Below are positions 52,269-59,630 of a stretch of 64,000 nt of DNA, one piece after another. The translations under genes were made by a program, and so were the position numbers. The stretch's first letter is position 1, and each line of letters opens with the position of its first letter. Source of the DNA: Bradyrhizobium tropiciagri (GTDB lineage: Bacteria > Pseudomonadota > Alphaproteobacteria > Rhizobiales > Xanthobacteraceae); NCBI RefSeq assembly GCF_018130545.1, contig NZ_JAFCKF010000005.1, positions 620,001-684,000 on the forward strand, read 5' to 3'. The notes under the pieces were generated by a model that made no database searches, was not told where the DNA came from, and saw only the letters and a program-made list of their open reading frames with translations.

Positions 52269-53246
52269 TCAGCCAGCCTTCTTCCGCGCCGCGGTGCCCT
52301 GCGCACGCGTCGTCTTCTCGGCCTTCTTCGGCTCGGGCTTGGCGATCTCCTTGGGCTCGCGCTTGCCGCTGCCCGAGATCGGCAGCAGCATCTCGCGCTG
52401 GCCCTCGATGCGCTTCTTCGGCTTCTTGCCCTTCGCCGCCTTTGCTTCATTCTTGGCCGGCGCGGCCTGCTTCTCGTTGGCGAGGCTCTTCTTCAGCGCG
52501 TCCATCAGGTTGATGACGTTGCCGCTGGCCTTGGCCGCGGGCTTGGCGATCTTGATGCCGTTGCGCTTCTGGTTGATCAGGTCGATCAGCGCCTGCTCGT
52601 AACGGTCCTCGAACTCCTCCGGATCGAACTCGGCAGACTTCTGCTCGACGATGTGCTTGGCGAGATCGAGCATGTCCTTGGTGATCTTCACATCCTGGAT
52701 GTCGTCGAAATATTCCTTCTCGCTGCGTACCTCATAGGGGTAGCGCAGCAGCGTGCCCATCAGCCCGTTGTCGAGCGGCTCGAGCGCGATGATGTGCTCG
52801 CGATTGGTCAGCACCACGCGGCCGATCGCGACCTTGTCCATGCTGCGGATGGTTTCGCGGATTACCGCGAAGGCGTCGTGGCCGACCTTGCCGTCGGGCA
52901 CGAGGTAATAGGGGCGGATCAGATAGCGGCTGTCGATCTCGCTGCGCGGCACGAATTCGTCGATCTCGATGGTGCGGGTCGAATCCAGCGCGATGTCGTC
53001 GAGCTCTTCCTTGGTGACCTCGATATAGGTGTCGGTGTCGACCTTGTAGCCCTTCATGATGTCGTCGGTTGCGACTTCCTCGCCGGTCTCCGCATCGACC
53101 TTGGCGTATTTGATGCGGTGGCCGGTCTTGCGATTGATCTGGTTGAAGGAGACCTTCTCGGTATCCGACGTCGCCGGGTACAGGGCAACCGGGCAAGTCA
53201 CGAGCGAAAGGCGCAAAAAGCCCTTCCAGTTGGCGCGAGGGGCCAT
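52269..53246 (-). CDS. ku: Non-homologous end-joining protein Ku
   Basis: A 325-residue bacterial Ku that binds DNA ends as a ring-shaped homodimer and recruits LigD. The conserved opening is NWKGFLRLSLVTCPVALYPA, followed by FNQINRKTGHRIKYAKVDAE, IMKGYKVDTDTYIEVTKEEL, LIRPYYLVPDGKVGHDAFAV and LEPLDNGLMGTLLRYPYEVR. After about residue 255, a lysine-rich low-complexity tail (KAAKGKKPKKR, then KAEKTTRAQGTAARKKAG) matches the basic extensions known in several bacterial Ku proteins. No ligD in the window. Confidence 0.97.
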   Translation of the reverse strand: MAPRANWKGFLRLSLVTCPVALYPATSDTEKVSFNQINRKTGHRIKYAKVDAETGEEVATDDIMKGYKVDTDTYIEVTKEELDDIALDSTRTIEIDEFVPRSEIDSRYLIRPYYLVPDGKVGHDAFAVIRETIRSMDKVAIGRVVLTNREHIIALEPLDNGLMGTLLRYPYEVRSEKEYFDDIQDVKITKDMLDLAKHIVEQKSAEFDPEEFEDRYEQALIDLINQKRNGIKIAKPAAKASGNVINLMDALKKSLANEKQAAPAKNEAKAAKGKKPKKRIEGQREMLLPISGSGKREPKEIAKPEPKKAEKTTRAQGTAARKKAG

Positions 53247-53482
53247 GGGCGGAAACTCCGATTACGCAACCGACGGAACGGTCGAGGATAACACCGGGAA
53301 CCCCAGTTTGAAACAACACGGCCCGGTGAATCTCGTAACGGCGTTAACCGTGGCCTCTAGCCTGCGCCCGTTTGACGCGGTGGGCGGGATCGCCGCCAAC
53401 GGTTCGGAACGTCACGCCGGATCGCGCGTCGGCCTTGCGCAGGGGAGCGGCAATCGCCGGAATTACAGAGCAGGCAGGTCCC

Positions 53483-53635
53483 GTGGCAGCGGAACGGCAC
53501 GGTCCGATCATTGAAACCTCGACCGCGGCGCGCCAGGCCGAGCCCGGACCGTCGGTTCTCGTGCTGCTCGCGGCCTCGACCGGGCTTGCCGTCCTGATCC
53601 TCGGCATTGTCCGGTTCGTCGTCTTCCGCGTGTAG
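53483..53635 (+). CDS. Small single-helix membrane protein
   Basis: A 50-residue frame starting at GTG 53483 (VAAERHGPIIETSTAARQAE), with one TM helix at the C-terminus (VLVLLAASTGLAVLILGIVR) ending FVVFRV. The tail-anchor topology and charge pattern look protein-like. The frame also extends upstream without a better start. No function. Confidence 0.45.
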   Translation: MAAERHGPIIETSTAARQAEPGPSVLVLLAASTGLAVLILGIVRFVVFRV

Positions 53636-53953
53636 CGCTGTATCCTTGCTCTCGCATGCGAGGTCTTCAATGTTAAATAGCGATGCGGGCGGAGCGTGGC
53701 GCCATGCGCCCGCGACAATGCGTGCGGGTCGATTCCGCCTGCCTCTCGCGCCAGCCGTCCAGGCACGGCGAACCTTGTGTGATGCGTGATGCAAATCTGC
53801 CCGAGTGGAATGCTCTCGAACCAAGAATTTCGGTTCAACGATGCCCCGCGGCTTCACGAGATTTTGCAATGATGATCTGTGATGCAGCGCGCGAATTGCT
53901 CACGCGGCGCGTCACGAGATCATCGAAATTGACTGCTAGCTGATTTGAATCAG
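53636..53953. other. Intergenic region
   Basis: About 318 bp. No gene, RNA or terminator supported; short frames on both strands lack ribosome sites. GC falls toward the right end (ttgactgctagctgatttgaatc). Confidence 0.4.
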
Positions 53954-54130
53954 ATGCGTCTTGAGCTTGAGATGTTGTATCGGCAAGAAGAAAAAAACTC
54001 GCTGTTGGTGCGCCTCAAGGAGAAAAGCGCATCGGGTGTCTTCGTCGGACTGACTGTGCTGGCGATGGCGGGGTGGATTTATCTTCTCAGCTCGATGTTT
54101 CTGAAATTCATGCTCTGGTGGTTCTCCTGA
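53954..54130 (+). CDS. Small membrane protein
   Basis: A 58-residue protein opening MRLELEMLYRQEEKNSLLVR, an amphipathic acidic/basic helix, then one TM helix (GVFVGLTVLAMAGWIYLLSS) and a short hydrophobic tail (FLKFMLWWFS). An in-frame TTG at 53945 adds three residues. The organisation resembles small inner-membrane accessory proteins; partner unknown. Confidence 0.55.
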   Translation: MRLELEMLYRQEEKNSLLVRLKEKSASGVFVGLTVLAMAGWIYLLSSMFLKFMLWWFS

Positions 54131-54279
54131 GATCGTTCGCGAGAACAACTCCAATTGGCGCCCGATCATTGTTGCGCCGTTCGATTGCATAAAAATTCCA
54201 GCGGCTGAACAATCTTTCGGCGCGCCCAATCATGATGTCGTCACAAGTCCGAATGTTAATAACATAGGGGCGAATGTGG

Positions 54280-54486
54280 ATGACTGTGATGCTTTCTCCT
54301 GTTCTCATTCTCGCGGCGGCATTCGTCGCAGGTTTCTTCTCCGGCTTCGCCGCGCGCTCGTGGCGATCGCATCGGCGCCGCGCGCAATACCGGATCTATG
54401 CGCCTTATGTGGCGCCGTCGGCCGCCAGATCGTCGAGACGGGAACAGCCGGTCAGCGCATTCGGCCATATGCGCCGGGCGTTCTAG
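54280..54486 (+). CDS. Small membrane protein with basic tail
   Basis: A 68-residue protein: one N-terminal helix (VMLSPVLILAAAFVAGFFSG) and a basic cytoplasmic tail (RSWRSHRRRAQYRIYAPYVA). AGGGG at 54266-54270 sits 9 nt before ATG 54280 but only 3 nt before ATG 54274, favouring the former. No family recognised. Confidence 0.55.
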   Translation: MTVMLSPVLILAAAFVAGFFSGFAARSWRSHRRRAQYRIYAPYVAPSAARSSRREQPVSAFGHMRRAF

Positions 54487-54639
54487 CGGGCTAGTTCGAT
54501 CGAGGTAGCGCAACAGTGGGGTGAGTTGGGGTTGGCGTGCGATGCGCAATCGGTCATCTTGTCTGCGTTACGGCAGCCGGGCTGGGTGTCGGCTTGGTCT
54601 TGCCGTCGGCTCTCCGCAGCGTGAGGGAACTTGCACAGC

Positions 54640-54909
54640 ATGAGTGATCTCAGGGGGCATTCGCCGAGGCGGTATGTCGTCGATGTCAGTGGCCGGCGCG
54701 TGCTGGTCGGTCTCACGCTTGAAGAGACGTCGGAGTTCGAGGGTCTGGACTCAGCGTTGCCGGACGGGGAAGAGGAGCGGCAAGGGCTCGTGCCGTCCGC
54801 CGGCGAGGGCCGGTGGCTGGAACTCTACGTCAAGCATGATAAGGCCTGGATCAAATGGAAGGCCGATCTGAGTGCCGGGCACGAGCGCAATTCACCCTTT
54901 TTTAACTAA
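54640..54909 (+). CDS. Small acidic protein of unknown function
   Basis: An 89-residue soluble protein with no signal peptide: RRYVVDVSGRRVLVGLTLEE, an acidic loop (DSALPDGEEERQGLVPSAGE), then WLELYVKHDKAWIKWKADLS. The alternating pattern suggests a small beta-rich fold. Family unknown to me; real by codon use and clean start ATG 54640. Confidence 0.6.
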   Translation: MSDLRGHSPRRYVVDVSGRRVLVGLTLEETSEFEGLDSALPDGEEERQGLVPSAGEGRWLELYVKHDKAWIKWKADLSAGHERNSPFFN

Positions 54910-54965
54910 GACCGGGCGATTTTTGACCTATCCTGCCTGAATGGGCCCGAACCGGATACTGACAG

Positions 54966-55382
54966 ATGTTTCAGCTGTTTTTGCGGGCTCGCGCGAATGA
55001 CCTGATTGGGTCGCGCCGCGGCGAGGAAGGTTTCAAGGCTCGCTCGGCCGAGCGCGACGCCGAGACCGATCGTGCCCGGATCGGATCGATCATGGCCGCG
55101 ATCGATGGCGCGCTACAGGCAGCCGAAAGCGAGCAATCCGGCCTTGGCCGTCGCGTCGACGACGTTCTGGCCCGCGCCGCGGTGACGCTCGGCAACGGCA
55201 CCGATGAGTATCTGGAGCGCGAGGCGCTTGACAATCATCATCAGGACCTGTTTGACGCCGAGATCCTCAACGGCCAGCGTCGGCTGAAGGAATTGGCGAC
55301 CGAGATTGCGCACTTCAAGTTCCTGAAGGCCGCGGTACTGAGCCGCTTTCCGGACTACAAGGCTGCGGCCGCCGGCAACTGA
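54966..55382 (+). CDS. Coiled-coil conserved protein
   Basis: A 138-residue soluble protein rich in Ala, Glu and Arg with two long helices: RARIGSIMAAIDGALQAAES, GLGRRVDDVLARAAVTLGNG, and LNGQRRLKELATEIAHFKFL. Heptad-like leucines suggest a coiled coil. No signal peptide. Its end is 96 bp before the epimerase start, so the two could share a transcript. Function unknown. Confidence 0.65.
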   Translation: MFQLFLRARANDLIGSRRGEEGFKARSAERDAETDRARIGSIMAAIDGALQAAESEQSGLGRRVDDVLARAAVTLGNGTDEYLEREALDNHHQDLFDAEILNGQRRLKELATEIAHFKFLKAAVLSRFPDYKAAAAGN

Positions 55383-55478
55383 GGTGCCTTGCGGTCGACG
55401 CGAAGGCGGAAGAGGCCGCCGCGTGTGATGGCGCTTTCGGCAGCTTCGGCGCAAGGCGAAAGACACAGGCAGGACGTG

Positions 55479-56504
55479 GTGATCGCAGGCAATCTACTCG
55501 TCACGGGCTGCGCCGGCTTTATCGGCTTCCATCTGGCGGAGCATCTGCTGCGGGCAGGGCAGCCGGTCATCGGCATCGACAATCTGAACCAGTATTATGA
55601 TCCGGCGCTGAAGCGCGCGCGGCTCGATCTGCTCAAGCAGCACCCCGGCTTCACCTTCCTCGAGCTCGACCTCGCCGATCGGGCCGGGATGAAGGCACTG
55701 TTCGAGCGTTATCGCTTCGAGGTGGTGGTGCATCTCGCCGCACAGGCCGGCGTGCGCTATTCGCTGCAGAACCCGCACGCCTATGTGGATTCCAATCTCG
55801 AGGGCTTCCTCAACATCCTCGAGGGCTGCCGGCATACCGCCTGCAAGCACCTGCTGTTTGCGTCCTCATCGTCGGTCTACGGCGCCAACACCAAGCTGCC
55901 GTTCTCGATCCACGACAATGTCGATCATCCGGTCAGCCTGTACGCCGCGACCAAGAAGGCCAATGAGCTGATCGCCCATTCCTACAGCCACCTCTATCGC
56001 ATTCCGACGACCGGGCTGCGTTTCTTCACCGTGTACGGTACGTGGTATCGGCCGGACATGGCGCTCTATGCGTTCGCGGACGCGATCACGCAGGGCAAGC
56101 CGATCCAGCTGTTCAACAACGGCAATATGCGGCGCGACTTCACCTATGTGGATGACGTGGTCGAGGCGATGGTGCGGCTGATCGGCCGCCCGCCCGAGGG
56201 CGACACCGGCTGGTCCGGAGCGCATCCCGATCCGGGGTCGAGCACGGCACCTTGGCGGGTGTACAATATCGGCAACTCGCGGCCGGAAGACCTGATGCAT
56301 GTGGTGGCGCTGCTCGAGCAGGGCTTTGGCCGGCAGGCCGAAAAGCAGTTGCAGCCGATGCAACCTGGGGATGTCCTGGAGACGTCAGCCGACGTCTCCG
56401 ACCTCGAGCGCGAAATCGGCTTCCGGCCGCAGACACGGATCGAGGACGGCATTGCCAGGTTTGTCGCTTGGTACCGGGACTATCACGACGTCGATCGGAC
56501 GTAG
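55479..56504 (+). CDS. NAD-dependent epimerase, UDP-glucuronate 4-epimerase type
   Basis: A 341-residue short-chain dehydrogenase/reductase. The Rossmann motif is LLVTGCAGFIGFHLAEHLLR, catalytic Ser-Ser-Ser is in LLFASSSSVYGANTKLPFS, and the YxxxK pair is in VSLYAATKKANELIAHSYSH. RFFTVYGTWYRPDMALYAFA and NMRRDFTYVDDVVEAMVRL are typical of UDP-glucuronate/UDP-galacturonate 4-epimerases (LspL, CapI, GlcAE). The product would supply galacturonate for polysaccharide, fitting the nearby exopolysaccharide genes. GTG 55479 is chosen for length (341 against a family norm near 338); ATG 55428 is an alternative. Confidence 0.9.
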   Translation: MIAGNLLVTGCAGFIGFHLAEHLLRAGQPVIGIDNLNQYYDPALKRARLDLLKQHPGFTFLELDLADRAGMKALFERYRFEVVVHLAAQAGVRYSLQNPHAYVDSNLEGFLNILEGCRHTACKHLLFASSSSVYGANTKLPFSIHDNVDHPVSLYAATKKANELIAHSYSHLYRIPTTGLRFFTVYGTWYRPDMALYAFADAITQGKPIQLFNNGNMRRDFTYVDDVVEAMVRLIGRPPEGDTGWSGAHPDPGSSTAPWRVYNIGNSRPEDLMHVVALLEQGFGRQAEKQLQPMQPGDVLETSADVSDLEREIGFRPQTRIEDGIARFVAWYRDYHDVDRT

Positions 56505-56562
56505 TGCTCCTTCCGAATCCGGGCGCGATAAAAGCCGGTTCGGCATGGAACGGAGTCTTGTC

Positions 56563-56820
56563 ATGAGAGTTATCTCTGGTTTTGCGATCGCTCCTGCCGT
56601 GATTATCATCTCGGGCATCATCGTTCCGGCGCACGCGATCGACGTCAAAGTGGCACGCGCCTGCGATGCTTTGGTGGCGAAGGCATTTCCACCGCTGCAG
56701 CCCGGCAATCCGGCCTCCGGCAGTGCCAAGGGCGGCGCCAAGGCCCAGCGGGACTATTTCAACAAGTGCGTCGCCAATGGCGGCAAGATGGACGACGACG
56801 CGTCTGCTAATTCGAAATAG
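56563..56820 (+). CDS. Small secreted protein
   Basis: An 85-residue exported protein with a Sec signal peptide (MRVISGFAIAPAVIIISGII, cleavage after AHA). The mature part is small and polar, with two Cys (ARACDALVAKAF and YFNKCVANGG) likely forming a disulfide. ATG 56563 follows GGAG by 7 nt; an in-frame ATG at 56545 is less well placed. 58 bp after the epimerase, possibly cotranscribed. No family recognised. Confidence 0.65.
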   Translation: MRVISGFAIAPAVIIISGIIVPAHAIDVKVARACDALVAKAFPPLQPGNPASGSAKGGAKAQRDYFNKCVANGGKMDDDASANSK

Positions 56821-57587
56821 CAGGCATCGCGATGCGCATTCCGAATTAGCGATGCTTATGACGATTCGTGACGCTCAGCTGTTTGCCTGGTGATCGTGCA
56901 AAACATGTGGAATCAAGCGGCAAACGCATCAATGCGCGCCCGCTCTCCATGCAAACCGGACGCATCAGTCCGCTCATTTGAATTAGAATAGAGCTATCGT
57001 GTTTGAATTCGCTGGAGACGAATATCGCGCCTGCTCGGCTGTCGCGCGCGGAAACATTTCGTCGCATCGCTCGGAACGGGATCGGGCCGCCAGACGCCGC
57101 TTCAACATTCGCAACCGGTCGCAACACTCTGCGATCCTTGATGAGTGGGGATAGCAGATTTTGCGTCGATGGAGCAGGCTTGGTGGAATATCTTGTGCGC
57201 AGCGGAGCGTGTCCTCATCGCGTCGTCGCCGTAACGCGGCGATATTGTGATCCCAGGCCAACGCGCGTCCAGCAGCTCAAGCCACGGCGCTTATCGATGT
57301 TCGCCTAGCGATTTCATGCGCTTGGTCGAATTTCCGATCTTCGCTGATTTGCGTTGTCTGGTTGCGCGCCTTATCGCTGCCGCGGCTGTCGCATCTCCGC
57401 GACACATTCAGGCCATCGATCGAACGCTTCGCGATCAGGTTGTGGAACCTGATTGAGAAAAATTAACGCGGAGCCATGTTTGTCGCAAACCTGCCCCATT
57501 AGCCGCATTCCATGTGCGCGGAATAACTCTGTCATCGAAACTTCAATCACATCGCTCATACCCTTAACCGCAGAGCGAGGGCGCGCC
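56821..57587. other. Gene-poor region with one doubtful frame
   Basis: About 767 bp without a convincing gene. A 101-codon frame on the plus strand (57003-57308, TTG start) and an overlapping minus-strand frame both lack good ribosome sites and show no domain. Composition varies, from AT-rich near 56960-57010 to GC-rich at 57190-57260. It could be a decayed gene or the long leader of the following small gene. No tRNA or terminator seen. Confidence 0.45.
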
Positions 57588-57797
57588 ATGAAGCAGCACA
57601 AGATTCAACATTTGCATCAGCCGATCGAAGAGGCGTTGCTCGCGACCAATCAATCGCTGCGCAACGAAGTCGTTGCGCTGATGCTTGATATCGCCGAACT
57701 GCGTGAAATCCACGAGCGCCCGAGCTCGTCGCGTTCGTTCGGCATGTCCCGTGAGCAGAACACCCCGCGTGTCGCGCTGCGCCGGGTCCACAGCTAA
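57588..57797 (+). CDS. Small coiled-coil protein
   Basis: A 69-residue protein with a leucine-zipper-like helix: QPIEEALLATNQSLRNEVVA, then LMLDIAELREIHERPS. A polar Ser/Arg tail follows. GAGG lies 7 nt before the ATG at 57588. It resembles, in layout, the 62-residue product at 57984-58172 on the other strand (NSELRHTAVELVLQTWILRE). Two small zipper proteins lying within 200 bp, facing each other, suggest a related pair, perhaps heterodimeric. Unknown function. Confidence 0.6.
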   Translation: MKQHKIQHLHQPIEEALLATNQSLRNEVVALMLDIAELREIHERPSSSRSFGMSREQNTPRVALRRVHS

Positions 57798-57983
57798 AAT
57801 CCGTCAGCCCATTTCTCACTGAGCAGAATTTGCGGCCACATCCAAGCCATTCGGCGAGGATGCTGGCGCGCTTGCTGCTGCGGGCAATCAATTTCAGATT
57901 GAAGTATGCTCCGGCCCGCCGCTCGTGATGGCGAGTTGACGGGCATTTGCTACGAAAGGTTGCAGTCGCGCGGGGAGGGACAG

Positions 57984-58172
57984 TCAGTGTTCCTGCCGCA
58001 CGGGCTTGTGCGTCACCACATCGGAGAGGCGCTCGCGCAGGATCCAGGTCTGCAAGACCAGCTCGACGGCGGTATGCCGGAGCTCGGAATTCTCTGCGAC
58101 CAGGCGTTCCAGGGCCTCGGCTGCCTCATTGGATGCGGATTGGTTCCCCTCGAAGACCTTGAGACGCGCCAT
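57984..58172 (-). CDS. Small coiled-coil protein
   Basis: A 62-residue protein with the helix AAEALERLVAENSELRHTAV and ELVLQTWILRERLSDVV, a leucine-rich amphipathic pattern like a short zipper. GGGGA lies about 8 nt before the ATG at 58172. It converges on the small coiled-coil gene at 57588. No domain recognised. Confidence 0.6.
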   Translation of the reverse strand: MARLKVFEGNQSASNEAAEALERLVAENSELRHTAVELVLQTWILRERLSDVVTHKPVRQEH

Positions 58173-58839
58173 AGTGTCGATCCCCGTAAAATTTGTTGGT
58201 CAGAGGCTGGCTCTGACAAGCGTCAGCACAGAATGGTTCGCAGATCGTCGGGCGGTCTTGGGTCCGCCTGATGGCCCTGGGTGGGAAAGTGCTTAATCGA
58301 TAATTCGTGGATCGCGTTATGAGCGTTAGATGTCGTGAAAATAGTCCTCAAATATGTTGAAACTCTCATGACACCTAACGACTTCGTAACTACTGCTGCG
58401 CGTGCAGGCCCGCAAGCGGTCGCGGGCGAAAGCCGCGCGATTAATTTGTTATAATTTTGTGAAACTCTCGCTTGACTGGTGGCGGTGATATCACAGAGGA
58501 GCATGGTGCCCTCACAATCTGTCGCGGGACCGATTGGACATTCTCATTTGCTTCTCATGGGAGAATGCAAACGGTGCGCCAGTTATTCAGATCAAAATCT
58601 CATACCCAAAAAGTCGTATAACTTTTTTTATCGTCCCCCTTCTGCGCAGGAATATTGCTCAGATATTTCAGTAAATACCTTGCAGCTTCGGCGTTTCTTC
58701 GCACAATGCGGTGCTGCCGACGGCAAGCTTGAGGCTCCCGAAAGACCCCCGGGGAAATCCTCAATTTGAATTCCTGTTGCATTTACATAGCTTATAGGCC
58801 ATGCGATTATTGCTAATCTAGGGGGCAATGAGATGACCA
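58173..58839. other. AT-richer intergenic region with a hairpin
   Basis: About 667 bp, clearly less GC-rich than the rest of the window (58300-58480 and 58590-58700 have runs such as aattcgtggatcgcgttat, ttttttatcgtcccc). No gene is well supported; a plus-strand frame near 58479-58769 has GAGGAG only 1 nt from an ATG and no domain. It holds TATAAT at 58450-58455 and a hairpin at 58547-58571. This is where a MucR/Ros-type regulator or H-NS-like silencer would be expected to bind, but that is speculation. Confidence 0.45.
58547..58571. repeat. Inverted repeat in the AT-rich region
   Basis: TTTGCTTCTC (58547-58556) and GAGAA-T-GCAAA (58561-58571) pair over 10 bp with one bulged T, loop ATGG. 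No T-run on the plus strand. Could be an operator or RNA hairpin. Confidence 0.6.
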
Positions 58840-59214
58840 ATGAGGCGTCATTCAACTGACGAGATCAGTTCCAAGGTCAAGCAGGCCGAGGAACTCATGG
58901 CGCGGGGGCAGTCACAAGCCCAAGCGTGCAAGGTGCTGGGCGTTAGCGTGATGACATTTCACCGCTGGCGTAAGCAGGAGGCCGCGCGCGGCCACTCGGC
59001 GAATGGTACTGTTACCGAGTTCGCTGCTCACACCGAAGATCGAGATGGGATCCCCCCCGCCCGCAACCGTATTGACGAATTGCGGCTGGAAAATGAACGG
59101 CTGCGCCGGATTGTGACCGACCTGCTGCTCGAGAAAATGAAGATCGAGGAGAAGCTTGCGCTCAGATCCAGCGGCGGGAACGGTTTGCCCCGCCGTGGTG
59201 AGGTGCAGAGCTGA
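58840..59214 (+). CDS. IS3 OrfA-like HTH/leucine-zipper protein, likely domesticated
   Basis: A 124-residue protein. Residues about 9-45 form the OrfA-type HTH (SSKVKQAEELMARGQSQAQA, then CKVLGVSVMTFHRWRKQE), and residues about 76-108 form the zipper (RIDELRLENERLRRIVTDLL, LEKMKIEEKLALR), exactly the order in IS3 OrfA proteins. But no OrfB, DDE motif, slippery A-run or terminal inverted repeats are seen on either side, and the linker is longer than usual. A co-opted DNA-binding protein is therefore favoured over an active transposase. It precedes the exopolysaccharide genes on the same strand but for one small gene in between. Confidence 0.75.
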   Translation: MRRHSTDEISSKVKQAEELMARGQSQAQACKVLGVSVMTFHRWRKQEAARGHSANGTVTEFAAHTEDRDGIPPARNRIDELRLENERLRRIVTDLLLEKMKIEEKLALRSSGGNGLPRRGEVQS

Positions 59215-59229
59215 CGATAGGCTGATCCG

Positions 59230-59535
59230 TTAGTGGATTCGTGAGGGCCTGGGCGCCAGCAACAGCTGGTCGCTCAGATGCGCTTTTTCTGAGCGTGCGC
59301 GCAGCTCTTCGAGGATTGGACGCAGTCTGGCCTGTGCGAGGTCCAGACCATTGACGATGTCCTGATTCGGCATTTCGGCCGGAAAGCGCGCCGATCGCAG
59401 CTTTGTTTCGACTGCTTTGACGAGCAGCTCGACGTCGTCGCGATGTTGACCCGCGACGAGTTCGGCGCCCATCAGGCGGATCAAGTGAAGGAGGGCCACA
59501 AGCGCGGCCTCGGTTTCGCCAGCCGTTGAACTCAT
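59230..59535 (-). CDS. Conserved helical protein of unknown function
   Basis: A 101-residue soluble protein. It has helices TEAALVALLHLIRLMGAELV and VELLVKAVETKLRSARFPAE, and a third ARLRPILEELRARSEKAHLS. No signal peptide. It converges with the OrfA-like gene (15-bp gap) and is divergent from the exopolysaccharide initiating transferase. Confidence 0.6.
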   Translation of the reverse strand: MSSTAGETEAALVALLHLIRLMGAELVAGQHRDDVELLVKAVETKLRSARFPAEMPNQDIVNGLDLAQARLRPILEELRARSEKAHLSDQLLLAPRPSRIH

Positions 59536-59630
59536 CGATGCTCTCTGCCTGATATTGCCGGCAGGTCTTGCGAGCTCACGACCTGCCTGATATTAAACAT
59601 ATGAATTGTTAACACGAATGTTAATTCCCG

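Noticed and set aside
57003-57308. A 101-codon plus-strand frame with TTG start
   Set aside because: No ribosome site, overlapping frame on the other strand of equal quality, no recognisable domain.
58479-58769. A 96-codon plus-strand frame in the AT-rich region
   Set aside because: GAGGAG is 1 nt from its internal ATG, the product has no domain and its composition is unlike neighbours; treated as noncoding.
58840-59214. An active IS3-family insertion sequence
   Set aside because: No OrfB, no programmed frameshift window and no terminal inverted repeats or target duplication were found around it.
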